A DNA stretch of 44,330 nt from Methanothermococcus sp. (GCF_015523155.1 NZ_WAKW01000072.1:1-44330), one strand, 5' to 3'; positions 17,614-26,281 are shown, numbered from the stretch's first letter. Notes: generated by a model from the letters alone, not told the origin. Numbers and translations are program-made.

Positions 17614-18213
17614 GTTCCAGCGAAAGTAATAGATGATTTGATTAAAAAGGGAGCTTCATTAGATGACTTAGAAAAGATATCCAAAATCAATATAAAAAAT
17701 CCTAAGAAGTATTTCAAAGAGTTAGAAAAATTCTCTAAACCAGAACCAATACCAATAGATGATAAAATAACCATTAATCTAATAGCAGGAGATACCGAAA
17801 AAGGTTTAACACACATATGGTTAAGGCACATTATGGGATACGAATCTAATGAAAAAGCTACATCATTCTTCCCTATGGGTCAGACTGTAAATGGAAAGAA
17901 ATTACCTAAGATTATAGATGATGCTAATGAGTTGAAAGAGATTATTAAAAAAGCGATAGATGAAAATAAAAAGGAATTCTTTAAAGATAAAAATGACAAT
18001 CCAAAAATTAGGTATAATTACACAAAAAATGGTAAAATAATTGAAATCGTATTAATGTTCAAAAAAGATAAGACTGGAGCATATAATCTAATGACCATGT
18101 ATCCGGAAAAAGGGGAAGGAGTGTATATGTATGCTCCAAAAAAGCCAAATGAAAAATGGAAAACATGGAAAAGAAATGATAATGGGGAATTAGTTGAAAC
18201 ATGGACTAATTAA
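17548..18213 (+). CDS. Orphan toxin cassette A (second copy of the toxin domain of the full-length gene, no start codon)
   Basis: Open from TAA 17545-17547 to the stop at 18211-18213, with no ATG at its head; a TTG at 17638 has no convincing ribosome binding site. It begins with NNLNNYDLEKTKEIVKELRD, then a helical linker (KVIDDLIKKGASLDDLEKIS), and then a domain homologous to residues 297-443 of the full-length toxin: ITINLIAGDTEKGLTHIWLRH, ATSFFPMGQTV, MTMYPEKGEGVYMY. The catalytic-looking HIWLRH is intact. The immunity gene starts 10 nt after the stop. Exchange into the full-length gene by recombination in the stalk would create a new chimera with a functional tip. Confidence 0.7.
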   Translation, partial: NNLNNYDLEKTKEIVKELRDKGVPAKVIDDLIKKGASLDDLEKISKINIKNPKKYFKELEKFSKPEPIPIDDKITINLIAGDTEKGLTHIWLRHIMGYESNEKATSFFPMGQTVNGKKLPKIIDDANELKEIIKKAIDENKKEFFKDKNDNPKIRYNYTKNGKIIEIVLMFKKDKTGAYNLMTMYPEKGEGVYMYAPKKPNEKWKTWKRNDNGELVETWTN

Positions 18214-18223
18214 AGGTGGTAGT

Positions 18224-18844
18224 ATGAAATTAATAGAGTTAATCTACGATAAAGAGAAATATAGGGAAAAAATAAAAGAGAATATAGTTTCAGAAATCGA
18301 AACAATATTTAAAGTTAATGGAATGTTGTTGGGAGGAGGCTGTCTAAAATCTGAAGGAGGGATTTATGGAGATGATTGTGATTTATATGGATTCTTTCAA
18401 GATATCCTAGAGGGTTTAGCATTCTTATTAGATGAAGGAAAACATACTAGAGAACTATATTATAGGAAAAATGTTGAACATATTGTAGGATGGAATAGAT
18501 TTAAGGTGAAAAATTTTGACTTGGCTTACGGTACTAGTTTATTTTTTCGATACAATGATTATATCTTCGAACTCGATAAAGATAAAGATGAATTAATAAT
18601 CCATTACCGTAACGACCCCTTGTCATATACTGACTGTGAGAAGTATAAAGGTAAAGAAAGAGGTATCGTTAGAGTTCCTTTAAAAGATTTCACTAAAGAA
18701 ATCGTTAAGTTAGCAGAAGAATATCTTGAGTTATTGAGAAACTCAGAGATTCCAGAGGGGTATGATTTTTACATAGACGATTTACAAGAATATTTAAATG
18801 ATGTTAAAAAATACTACAAAGAAAGATATGGAGAAGAGCTATAA
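18224..18844 (+). CDS. Immunity protein candidate, family A, second copy
   Basis: A 206-residue homologue of the protein at 15304-15894, with the same end DVKKYYKERYGEEL and the shared core GDDCDLYGFFQDILEG. The ATG at 18224 follows AGGTGGTAGT; an in-frame ATG at 18194 lies within the toxin frame and is not used in my reading. Protein identity is moderate, with more divergence at the DNA level than in the boundary repeats, so the pair is old and each copy is probably specific for its own toxin variant. Confidence 0.7.
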   Translation: MKLIELIYDKEKYREKIKENIVSEIETIFKVNGMLLGGGCLKSEGGIYGDDCDLYGFFQDILEGLAFLLDEGKHTRELYYRKNVEHIVGWNRFKVKNFDLAYGTSLFFRYNDYIFELDKDKDELIIHYRNDPLSYTDCEKYKGKERGIVRVPLKDFTKEIVKLAEEYLELLRNSEIPEGYDFYIDDLQEYLNDVKKYYKERYGEEL

Positions 18845-18850
18845 ATGCAA

Positions 18851-18900
18851 TTTTCTTTTTTATTTTTAATGAGAATATTAATTTATATGTTTAAATAAAC
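18851..18900 (+). repeat. Cassette boundary repeat, copy 3 (shortened)
   Basis: The terminator/TATA half matches copy 1 almost base for base up to TTTAAATAAA; the 66-bp coding half is missing. Sequence jumps at AAATAAA straight to CTGATAGAAAA, which in cassette B follows the same heptamer AAATAAA at 16031-16037. A deletion between two AAATAAA copies explains this. Confidence 0.75.
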
Positions 18901-19190
18901 TGATAGAAAAAGGTTATGATATAACAAAATTCGATAAAGAATTTAAAACTATAACTAACTCAGATCCTAAACTAATAAAAAAATTATCAAAATACATCAA
19001 TAATTGGGACTTAGATAGAAGTAATCCGTTAGATGACTCAGCAGGAGCTCAGAGATTGATTAAGGTATTTAACGCTAAGGGAATAAAAACTAAAGTTGGT
19101 AACACTAAGATAAGTAATTTTGCTATACTTAAAGAAGGAAATGATAAATTTGGCTTAGAACAGCGAGCTAAAATCCGAAGGATTTTTTAA
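18894..19190 (+). pseudogene. Remnant of a second toxin B cassette
   Basis: Encodes NKLIEKGYDITKFDKEFK, then INNWDLDRSNPLDDSAGAQ and NAKGIKTKVGNTKISNFAILKEGN, closely matching cassette B. It loses the match just where cassette B has its WGWKHII motif and runs into a palindromic stretch and a stop. The catalytic half and any immunity gene are gone. It shows that cassettes arrive or duplicate in series and then decay at the end of the array. Confidence 0.75.
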
Positions 19191-19275
19191 TCCCTTATCT
19201 TCTAGAAGCGAGGAGATTTTACAATCAAACGAAGTTAAAATCCGAAGGATTTATAACGGAAGGGGTGTCTCGCGG
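19164..19275. repeat. Palindromic scar at the island end
   Basis: Holds two copies of TAAAATCCGAAGGATTT (19169-19185 and 19235-19251), each a hairpin AAATCC-GAA-GGATTT, plus two AGCGAG words. It is neither toxin sequence nor part of the next gene and may mark the edge of a deletion or a small inserted element. Confidence 0.5.
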
Positions 19276-19301
19276 AATAAGTTAAATAATATATAAAAAA
19301 T

Positions 19302-21239
19302 TTATTCTTTTAACCTCCAATCAATATTTAACAGTTTATTATATTCATTTGAAACTCTTTTTATATATTCTCTGAGCTTTTCTTCACCACATTCTTTAAA
19401 TACCTTAGACCATTTGTCATTTCCAAACTCCTCTGCACCAGCCATTATTAAATCCTTAACCCGTTGGCTTTCTATATAATTTGGGTATCCTATTTTTTTA
19501 TCGTATTCACAGATATCTTTAATTAGTTCTTCAATTGTGGAATTTAAATTCACATCCGTTATTTCTTTTAAAAGTGATTCAATTACTGGATAAATCCATT
19601 TTCTATGGAATCTACAAATGCCTAAATTTTCTATCGTTATCTCCTCAATAACTCTTTCAACACTAAGTTTTGCCAATTTTTCTGGTTCTAAAAATTCTCC
19701 ACACTGATAATATGTTAAATATTTTCCTTGAATTAAATAGGGCATAAAATTTCCAATAGACCAATAAAGTGTTGGTGATATCTCTCCATTATCCCCAAAA
19801 GGTATATATACAGCATAATCTTCAAATTTTTTATACTTTAAATCTTCGTTATTATTGGAGTTATGTTTAAATAATCTATCTTTATATTTTACATTCAATA
19901 TTTTAGAAGCCTTTCGCTTTCCAAGTGCGAATATCTTTCCAATTTCATTTTCATTAAATGCCACAATATTTGCAAGTTTCACTGCGAGCTCTGCGTTATA
20001 GTTAGAATTTTTTAATATATCTTCATCTGTTTGATAATCATTTATATCAAATGCTGGTTTGGCTATTCCAACTTCTTCTGGTTTTAAAAGACCAACATGG
20101 AGTAATTCAAATACCCAGGATGCCAAATTTCCAAATTCTATGGCATCAAAACCAAGAGCATCCACAGTATGGACTACCCTATCTGCTGCATGTATATCAA
20201 ATATTCCCAATAAGGGACCATTTGATTCATAAGGTTCATAATCCACCTTTAAACCATTTCTATACTTTTTACATAAAACTGGACAGGGTTCCCCGCAATT
20301 AGTCCATTTTTTTGGTTCTATGGACTCTTTATTGAACTGTTCCACAAAATATTTCATTATTTTTTTATGGAGAGCTATTCTAATGTTTTTATGTATATAG
20401 GGCATTCTCCAATTAAATATTGGTGTAATATCAAGGGTATAATGATAGTCATTTCCAAATGTACCCCCTGTTTGTGTTTCTTCGTTATATCGATATTTTT
20501 TAGTATGTTCCAATATCACAGTCATATATGGTTTATTGTAATGCTTTTCTACAACCTCCCTCATTCTTTTTTCTAAATCCTTCTGTTCATTTAATTCTTT
20601 TTCTGTTTTATCTTTGCCATAATACACAACTCCTAAGATATTGTGAGCCCTATATAGCACTGAACCTCCTCCACCTCTTGCAGCCCAGTCTTCAGAACCC
20701 TCAATGAATTTTCCATTTTTTACAGTTTGGGAGAATATTCCCCCCATATTTGTATTTAATGAGGCAGGGCCTACAATAAATGCTCTATAATTTTTTTCAT
20801 TGAATTTTTTTAAAATATAGTTGTTTAAATCATATACATTTTTATAATTTTTTATATCGTAATCTTTAAGTTCCATAAAATCTATTTTTAAGTCTTCATT
20901 TTCCCTATCCAATATTAACAAACTTGGTTTTTCACATCTCCCAATTATAGCTACATTGTTTAATCCAGTATTTTTAAATACATAGCCTGCACCACCCATT
21001 GCTGAGAAGTGAAATCCATCCCACAGCGGAGATTTAAATGAAAATATGAGCCTATGTCCGCCTATTATTGGTAAAATCCCTCTTCCGAAACAGAATATAT
21101 TATTTTTATCATATACATTATATTTCCATGTTTCATACTTTTTATGTAAATATATGCCCCAATTTATTGGAAAAAATTCCCCCTCTACAATATTATATTT
21201 TTTGTTTGAGGCATCTATTATTATATTTTTAGTAGCCAT
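19302..21239 (-). CDS. gor: Tungsten-containing aldehyde:ferredoxin oxidoreductase family, probable glyceraldehyde-3-phosphate:ferredoxin oxidoreductase
   Basis: A 645-residue enzyme of the AOR family, which uses a tungsto- or molybdopterin cofactor and a [4Fe-4S] cluster. GGAGYVFKNTGLNNVAI and WAARGGGGSVL belong to the N-terminal cofactor domain; NCGEPCPVLCKKY gives cluster cysteines; DALGFDAIEFGNLASW is the pterin-binding DxxGxD segment; NLGICRFHRK supplies a late cysteine. The best-matching type is the methanococcal glyceraldehyde-3-phosphate:ferredoxin oxidoreductase (M. jannaschii MJ1185), which oxidises the sugar phosphate to 3-phosphoglycerate and reduces ferredoxin. MJ1185 lies next to the wtpA homologue MJ1186, while here the toxin island separates them. 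Start follows AGGTGAGAAA. Confidence 0.85.
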   Translation of the reverse strand: MATKNIIIDASNKKYNIVEGEFFPINWGIYLHKKYETWKYNVYDKNNIFCFGRGILPIIGGHRLIFSFKSPLWDGFHFSAMGGAGYVFKNTGLNNVAIIGRCEKPSLLILDRENEDLKIDFMELKDYDIKNYKNVYDLNNYILKKFNEKNYRAFIVGPASLNTNMGGIFSQTVKNGKFIEGSEDWAARGGGGSVLYRAHNILGVVYYGKDKTEKELNEQKDLEKRMREVVEKHYNKPYMTVILEHTKKYRYNEETQTGGTFGNDYHYTLDITPIFNWRMPYIHKNIRIALHKKIMKYFVEQFNKESIEPKKWTNCGEPCPVLCKKYRNGLKVDYEPYESNGPLLGIFDIHAADRVVHTVDALGFDAIEFGNLASWVFELLHVGLLKPEEVGIAKPAFDINDYQTDEDILKNSNYNAELAVKLANIVAFNENEIGKIFALGKRKASKILNVKYKDRLFKHNSNNNEDLKYKKFEDYAVYIPFGDNGEISPTLYWSIGNFMPYLIQGKYLTYYQCGEFLEPEKLAKLSVERVIEEITIENLGICRFHRKWIYPVIESLLKEITDVNLNSTIEELIKDICEYDKKIGYPNYIESQRVKDLIMAGAEEFGNDKWSKVFKECGEEKLREYIKRVSNEYNKLLNIDWRLKE

Positions 21240-21460
21240 TTTCTCACCTACTACTTGATGTTTTATATTATTATTATTTTATAATAGTCTATTTAGAAGT
21301 ATCTTTAATAAGAGTCATATTTAAACTTTTCGATATATTAATTAATTTTAATATATTTTAAATAATTCCATATATATAACTATATAATAATATATTTTTA
21401 TATATCTATAATAATACATAAGATTATTACAGATTATTATTTAAATTAAAAGGGTAAATT

Positions 21461-22495
21461 ATGAATGATAGAGAGTATAGATTGTTAATAAAGATATTTG
21501 TTTTGGCGGTGTTTTTATCTATTGCGTGGATGACATATGGTTTTTTGGATACGCTGGCTCTTTCATGTGCCTTTGCATATATGGGAAAACCGATATATGA
21601 TAAAATTAAACCTTATACTGGTAATTCCATTGCTGCACTAATATGTTTGTTAATATTTATTATTCCAACGGTTATTGTAGGTTATATTATATTAAAAGAG
21701 TTTTTAGTATTTGTTCAACAATCCAATATCTCTATGAATATACAGGATATCGATGTGGTAAATAAATTAAACGAGGTGCTATATAGATTATCCAGTATTT
21801 TTGGTTATCCCATGCATATAAATGAAAAAATACTATATAGTTATTTATCTCAAATTTGGCTATATATAGAACCCTATATAAAACATTCATTATCTCAAAT
21901 TATGGTATTACCAGAACTTACCATAAAAACAATGATTGTTTTATTTATGACCTATTATTTTTTAAAGGATGGTTATAAAGTTAAAAAGGCTTTGTTATCT
22001 CAGGTGCCAGATAGATATTATAAAAAAACAGAGATATTTTTAAACGATTTAAATGAATCTTATAAAAATCTATTTATTGGAAATGCCTTAACATCCATTG
22101 CCATAGGTATAATTTCTGGAATAGGTTATTATCTTATTGGGATACCCAATGCTTTTATTTTAGCAGTAATAACCTGTGTTTTTGCACTTTTACCAGTAAT
22201 AGGGGGGTGGACTGTTTATATTCCTATTTCGATATATTATATAATAATGGGTGAGGTATTAAAAGGTATTGAATTGTTATTATTCGGTGCAATATTCTTA
22301 TCCACTTTACCTGATTTTGTTATAAGGCCTTTAATAGTAAAAAAAGAAAGTGATGTTCATCCTTCATTAATTTTAATAGCCTTTTTGATAGGACCTCTTG
22401 CATTTGGTCTTGGAGGATTTGCAATAGGACCTTTAATCGTGGGGGCATTTGATGCCATATGGAAGGTAAAATTAAAAAATTATGATAAGAATTAA
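21461..22495 (+). CDS. AI-2E family (UPF0118/PerM) membrane protein
   Basis: A 344-residue polytopic membrane protein. Two N-terminal helices, then a long soluble loop (about 85-150), a helix near 165-180, and four or five C-terminal helices with SIAIGIISGIGYYLIGIPNAFILA, FALLPVIGGWTVYIP and IGPLAFGLGGFAIGPLIVG. The family contains exporters and sodium/proton antiporters; the substrate here is not predictable. M. jannaschii has a UPF0118 gene close to the FAD synthetase gene, so the neighbourhood is conserved. AGGGTAAATT precedes the ATG. Confidence 0.85.
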   Translation: MNDREYRLLIKIFVLAVFLSIAWMTYGFLDTLALSCAFAYMGKPIYDKIKPYTGNSIAALICLLIFIIPTVIVGYIILKEFLVFVQQSNISMNIQDIDVVNKLNEVLYRLSSIFGYPMHINEKILYSYLSQIWLYIEPYIKHSLSQIMVLPELTIKTMIVLFMTYYFLKDGYKVKKALLSQVPDRYYKKTEIFLNDLNESYKNLFIGNALTSIAIGIISGIGYYLIGIPNAFILAVITCVFALLPVIGGWTVYIPISIYYIIMGEVLKGIELLLFGAIFLSTLPDFVIRPLIVKKESDVHPSLILIAFLIGPLAFGLGGFAIGPLIVGAFDAIWKVKLKNYDKN

Positions 22496-22558
22496 ATATT
22501 GTAATTACATTATATAGAATTATAAAAATATTATAGAGGATAATAAAGATGATATATC

Positions 22559-23008
22559 ATGGGGAAAAAGAAAATAGTAATAACTGCTGGAACTTTTGAT
22601 TTATTACACCCTGGACACTACAATACATTAAATTACGCAAAAAGTTTAGGCGATGAGTTAATTGTTATTATAGCAAGGGACGAAACTGTAAAAAAAATAA
22701 AAGGAAGAAAACCAATAATTCCAGAAGAACAGAGACGTATGATGGTTGAAGCAATTAAACCAGTAGATAAAGCAATATTAGGAAGTTTAACTGACAAATT
22801 AGAACCAATATTAAAAATAAAGCCCGATATTATAGTTTTAGGTCCTGACCAAACTACATTTAAAACCCAAGAGTTAAGGGATGAATTGAAAAAACATAAT
22901 TTAAAAACAGAAGTTGTAAAGGTTGAAAATTATACAAAATGTCCATTTCATAGCTCATATGACATAGTTAAAGAGATAGTTAAAAGATGGTGTAATAAAG
23001 AATTGTAG
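22559..23008 (+). CDS. ribL: FAD synthetase RibL
   Basis: A 149-residue cytidylyltransferase-fold protein that transfers AMP from ATP to FMN. It has [16 protein letters not shown] (HxGH nucleotide-binding motif), [14 protein letters not shown] and GPDQTTF. M. jannaschii MJ1179 (RibL) is the characterised relative and has cysteines important for activity near the C-terminus; the cysteines in KCPFHSSYD and RWCNKEL fit. Transcribed in the same direction as the membrane protein gene 63 bp upstream. Confidence 0.9.
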   Translation: MGKKKIVITAGTFDLLHPGHYNTLNYAKSLGDELIVIIARDETVKKIKGRKPIIPEEQRRMMVEAIKPVDKAILGSLTDKLEPILKIKPDIIVLGPDQTTFKTQELRDELKKHNLKTEVVKVENYTKCPFHSSYDIVKEIVKRWCNKEL

Positions 23009-23030
23009 TTTTAATATTATTTAAATACTG

Positions 23031-23660
23031 CTACCTTCTTTTAGCGATTTTTCTAGCAATGGCGATTTCTCCAATTTTTATCAAACCTGCAAAGAATTTT
23101 TCCAAACCTCCACAAGCCCATAAAGCTTGACCAAAGGTTGTATTCTCTATTCTTTTTTCATACTCTTTTGGAGATATTTCCTCTCCAGTGGTATGTTTTG
23201 TTACAACTGCTGCGGCTTCCATGAGTTCATTCCAAGTTATTCCCTTTATCTCTTTTTCAAAGGTTTTAAATAGGTTATATACTGGAATATCATATAATTT
23301 CGCAAGGGTCTTTGTAATATCACAATTTCTAACCATACCTACAACTTTTCCTTCATTATTTAGAACTGGTATGCTTGTTACCTTATATTCCACGATTTTT
23401 ACAACTGCATCCCTTGCAGGGTCATTTTCATTCAATGTGATTACATCCTCAGTCGGATGCATAATTTCCTTTATTTTTTTATTTTTATCGTCAATTAATG
23501 CCAAATCTATTGACATTACCCATCCAATTAATTTATCCTCATCATCAAGAACCGCTGTGCTATATCTTTTTTTTCTATACATAAGCTCGATAGTTTTTTT
23601 GGCAGTATATTCTGGATATACTCTTAAAAATTTAGTATCCATTAATTCCTTTACTCTCAT
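23031..23660 (-). CDS. CBS-domain pair protein at the end of the eha gene run
   Basis: A 209-residue protein. Two CBS motifs fill about 1-120 (MRVKELMDTKFLRVYP ... KRYSTAVLDDEDKLIGWV, and IKEIMHPTEDVITLNENDPA ... VTSIPVLNNEGKVVGMV). The C-terminal 80 residues are helical and end in a basic KIGEIAIARKIAKRR. CBS pairs bind adenosyl nucleotides and could sense energy state. The ATG at 23660 follows AGGAGAGATATT; the in-frame ATG at 23684 is weaker. It lies 30 bp after a polyferredoxin gene of the eha run, so co-transcription is likely; its relation to the named Eha subunits is uncertain. Confidence 0.8.
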   Translation of the reverse strand: MRVKELMDTKFLRVYPEYTAKKTIELMYRKKRYSTAVLDDEDKLIGWVMSIDLALIDDKNKKIKEIMHPTEDVITLNENDPARDAVVKIVEYKVTSIPVLNNEGKVVGMVRNCDITKTLAKLYDIPVYNLFKTFEKEIKGITWNELMEAAAVVTKHTTGEEISPKEYEKRIENTTFGQALWACGGLEKFFAGLIKIGEIAIARKIAKRR

Positions 23661-23690
23661 AATATCTCTCCTATTTATATTCATAATTTT

Positions 23691-24446
23691 TTATTTAAGT
23701 TCTTTAATCTCAATGGCATGCACGGGACAGACTTTTTCGCATCTACCACAATATATACAGGATGATTTATTTATTTCCACCCCTTCATTAATTTCAGATA
23801 TAGCATTTACAGGACATTCATCTATACATGAGAGACATTTTATACAGATGTCGTTATCTACATTTATCTCTTTATTGAATGGTATGTCCCCCAACTCTGT
23901 ATGTACTTTTATTACCTTTTTTGGACAGACATTTTCACAGGCTTTGCATCCAACACATAGTTTTAAATTCACATCAAAACTTTTTCTTTTCTCCACATGG
24001 ATTGCTTTTGTTGGGCAGTATCTCTCGCAGATACCACATTTTATACAATTTTCTAAGTCTATATCATATTTTATCAATCTAACTGTCCTATGTTGGACCT
24101 CTCTCTCCTTTAATTTATACACTATACTATCTCCATTTAAATATGCTCTTCCCTCTAAAACTTCGATAGCATCTACTGGACAGGTTTTGGCACATATTTC
24201 ACATTTTACACATTTTTCAGATATTATTTCAGCAGGTTTTCTTAAAGTGGGTTTTGTTATTGCATCAATAGGGCATTCCTCATAGCATAATCCACATCTT
24301 ATGCATTTTCTTGGAAATACATAGATGTATTTTTCAGAGAGCTCCGTTATTTCTTTAAGTATGTTTTGGATTTCATTGCTATCAATACATAATTCCTCTG
24401 AAATGTTGGATATTATATTTTCAATAGGTTTTTTTATGGTTATCAT
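23691..24446 (-). CDS. Polyferredoxin with six 4Fe-4S motifs
   Basis: A 251-residue protein with six CxxCxxCxxxCP motifs: CIRCGLCYEECP, CVKCEICAKTCP, CIKCGICERYCP, CVGCKACENVCP, CIKCLSCIDECP and CIYCGRCEKVCP. A helical segment of about 50 residues precedes them. It would form an electron wire between hydrogenase and acceptor proteins. The eha operon of Methanothermobacter encodes a 6x and a 10x polyferredoxin; this one matches the 6x type in cluster number. The ATG at 24446 follows GGTGGTTTTT. Confidence 0.88.
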   Translation of the reverse strand: MITIKKPIENIISNISEELCIDSNEIQNILKEITELSEKYIYVFPRKCIRCGLCYEECPIDAITKPTLRKPAEIISEKCVKCEICAKTCPVDAIEVLEGRAYLNGDSIVYKLKEREVQHRTVRLIKYDIDLENCIKCGICERYCPTKAIHVEKRKSFDVNLKLCVGCKACENVCPKKVIKVHTELGDIPFNKEINVDNDICIKCLSCIDECPVNAISEINEGVEINKSSCIYCGRCEKVCPVHAIEIKELK

Positions 24447-24478
24447 AAAAACCACCATCATTTAAATTTTAATTAAAT

Positions 24479-24991
24479 TTAGATTCCTTCAAAATCAATT
24501 GCATTGGATGGACAAAGATATCCACAATACCCACATAAACGACATTTTTCCATATCAAATTCAATAACTTCTTTTGATTTATTTATGGCACAAAATGGGC
24601 AGTTTTTCATGCACACAAGGCATGAAACACATTTTGAACGATTGTATATAAGTTTCTCATTTCTGTTCCATCTCTCAATGATTACATTACCTTTAAAAAC
24701 CCTGCCCACTATATGAAAAATTTCTATGGCATTTACAGGACAGGCATTTACACAGGTTGAACAATATACACAATCTTCCTTGCTTATTTTTGGATGGTAT
24801 GGAGTATTTGATTTAATAATGTTAATAGGGCAGACCTCAACGCATATATTGCATGATAAACATTTTTTACTATCGATATCAATCCGCTTTTTTACAATTT
24901 TATCATCTAAACTTAACTCGACATCTAAATCTCCAAAATGCCTCTTTATTACTTTTTTAGCAGATATAGTTTTTGATAACATAGGCATCAT
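24479..24991 (-). CDS. Polyferredoxin with four 4Fe-4S motifs
   Basis: A 170-residue protein with CLSCNICVEVCP, CVYCSTCVNACP, CVSCLVCMKNCP and CRLCGYCGYLCP. The N-terminal 30 residues (SAKKVIKRHFGDLDVELS) lack cysteines. Lies between the other two polyferredoxin genes with gaps of 15-32 bp. Several adjacent ATGs (24991, 24988, 24982) could be the start; the Shine-Dalgarno is weak. Confidence 0.85.
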   Translation of the reverse strand: MMPMLSKTISAKKVIKRHFGDLDVELSLDDKIVKKRIDIDSKKCLSCNICVEVCPINIIKSNTPYHPKISKEDCVYCSTCVNACPVNAIEIFHIVGRVFKGNVIIERWNRNEKLIYNRSKCVSCLVCMKNCPFCAINKSKEVIEFDMEKCRLCGYCGYLCPSNAIDFEGI

Positions 24992-25006
24992 TTTTATCTT
25001 TATTTA

Positions 25007-26230
25007 TTAATCATCATACTTTATAAATTTATTAACTTCCTTATTTACTTTAATTTTTGCAAATTCCACTATGTCATTTTTTGACATGACATAATTCTTA
25101 GAGAGCTCTTCTAAATCAGACTTTATTATGGCATCAAATTTGTCTTTTATTCTTCTTATTTTGTATATCTCTAAAACTTTCTCTGTGTTGGTTAGACTTA
25201 TAGCATCTACGGGACATTCTCTATAACACAATCCACATCTAACACAGAGTTCTGGATTTATATAGGGTAATCGGGTTTCAGTTGATATAAATATAGCGTT
25301 ATCGACATTGCATGATTTATAACAAATTCTACATCCAATACAAGATTTTTCGTCAATGATATAACATTTATCTTTTAATTTGATACCTTTTACAACCTCT
25401 CCAATTCTCATTGCCGTGGTTGGACATACCTCTATACAATCTCCACATTTTACACATTCGACTACTTTGTAGTTTTTTAAGTCGATATTTCCAGGACAAA
25501 CATCTACACAGTTTTCACATGATATACAGAGACTTTTTACTATTCTTGGAATCTCTGAAATTTTTTCATATACGTTTCCTTTTTCTTTTTTTATATCTAA
25601 ATTTCTATCATTACTATTACTACTATCTTTATCACAACTTAATAGTTTTTCAAATTTTAGATATTGGCATTTATCGATTTTTTCTTTTAATATCTTTTCA
25701 TCATAGGTTTTTATCGTATCAATCACAGGACAGGCTTCAATACATCGCTTACAACCAATACATCCATTTTCATCAATAACGTGAGTAATTCCATTATATT
25801 CAATTACATCAACAGGACATACCAATTTACAGGAACCACAATTTACACAGAGCTCTTCATCAATTATAACATGGCTATATTTTGGAATATTCCATGGAAG
25901 CCCCCTGGTTTCTTCCATTATTACCCCAATTTCTAAAACCTTGGTAGGACAGGACTCCACACAATTTCCACAACTTATACAAGAACCCACATCTATTTTA
26001 GGAATTTTTTTGTTATATTTCTTATTATCTATCAATTTAATGGCAAATGATGGACACGAACCTTCACAGGCTCCACAACTTATACATCTTTCAGGATATA
26101 GAATTTTTGGAGGAACTTTTCTATATCTTTTTGGAGCTATAACTATCTCTTTTTCGGTTTTAGCGTCTAAAAACTTTTTAATCCATTTTTTTCTTACAAA
26201 TTCGTAAAGGTACCACATCGATGATGACAT
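25007..26230 (-). CDS. Polyferredoxin with eight 4Fe-4S motifs, eha-linked
   Basis: A 407-residue protein with eight motifs: CISCGACEGSCP, CISCGNCVESCP, CVNCGSCKLVCP, CIGCKRCIEACP, CISCENCVDVCP, CVKCGDCIEVCP, CIGCRICYKSCN and CVRCGLCYRECP. A charged linker between the fourth and fifth splits it into two halves of four. The seventh motif ends in CN, not CP. The N-terminal segment (LYEFVRKKWIKKFL) is amphipathic and basic and may dock on the hydrogenase. GGAGTGGG precedes the ATG. It follows ehaO by about 50 bp and probably corresponds to EhaP or EhaQ. Confidence 0.88.
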   Translation of the reverse strand: MSSSMWYLYEFVRKKWIKKFLDAKTEKEIVIAPKRYRKVPPKILYPERCISCGACEGSCPSFAIKLIDNKKYNKKIPKIDVGSCISCGNCVESCPTKVLEIGVIMEETRGLPWNIPKYSHVIIDEELCVNCGSCKLVCPVDVIEYNGITHVIDENGCIGCKRCIEACPVIDTIKTYDEKILKEKIDKCQYLKFEKLLSCDKDSSNSNDRNLDIKKEKGNVYEKISEIPRIVKSLCISCENCVDVCPGNIDLKNYKVVECVKCGDCIEVCPTTAMRIGEVVKGIKLKDKCYIIDEKSCIGCRICYKSCNVDNAIFISTETRLPYINPELCVRCGLCYRECPVDAISLTNTEKVLEIYKIRRIKDKFDAIIKSDLEELSKNYVMSKNDIVEFAKIKVNKEVNKFIKYDD

Positions 26231-26281
26231 AAAAACCCACTCCTTAACTTATATATTAATAATTAAATAATATATATTAAT

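Noticed and set aside
18194-18223. Ten extra residues at the start of the second family A immunity protein
   Set aside because: They overlap the toxin frame; AGGTGGTAGT fits ATG 18224 and the homologue starts at the same point.
23188-24285. Long plus-strand frame of 365 codons opposite the polyferredoxin and CBS genes
   Set aside because: It is the shadow of cysteine-rich and CBS coding sequence; no start signal and no recognisable domain.
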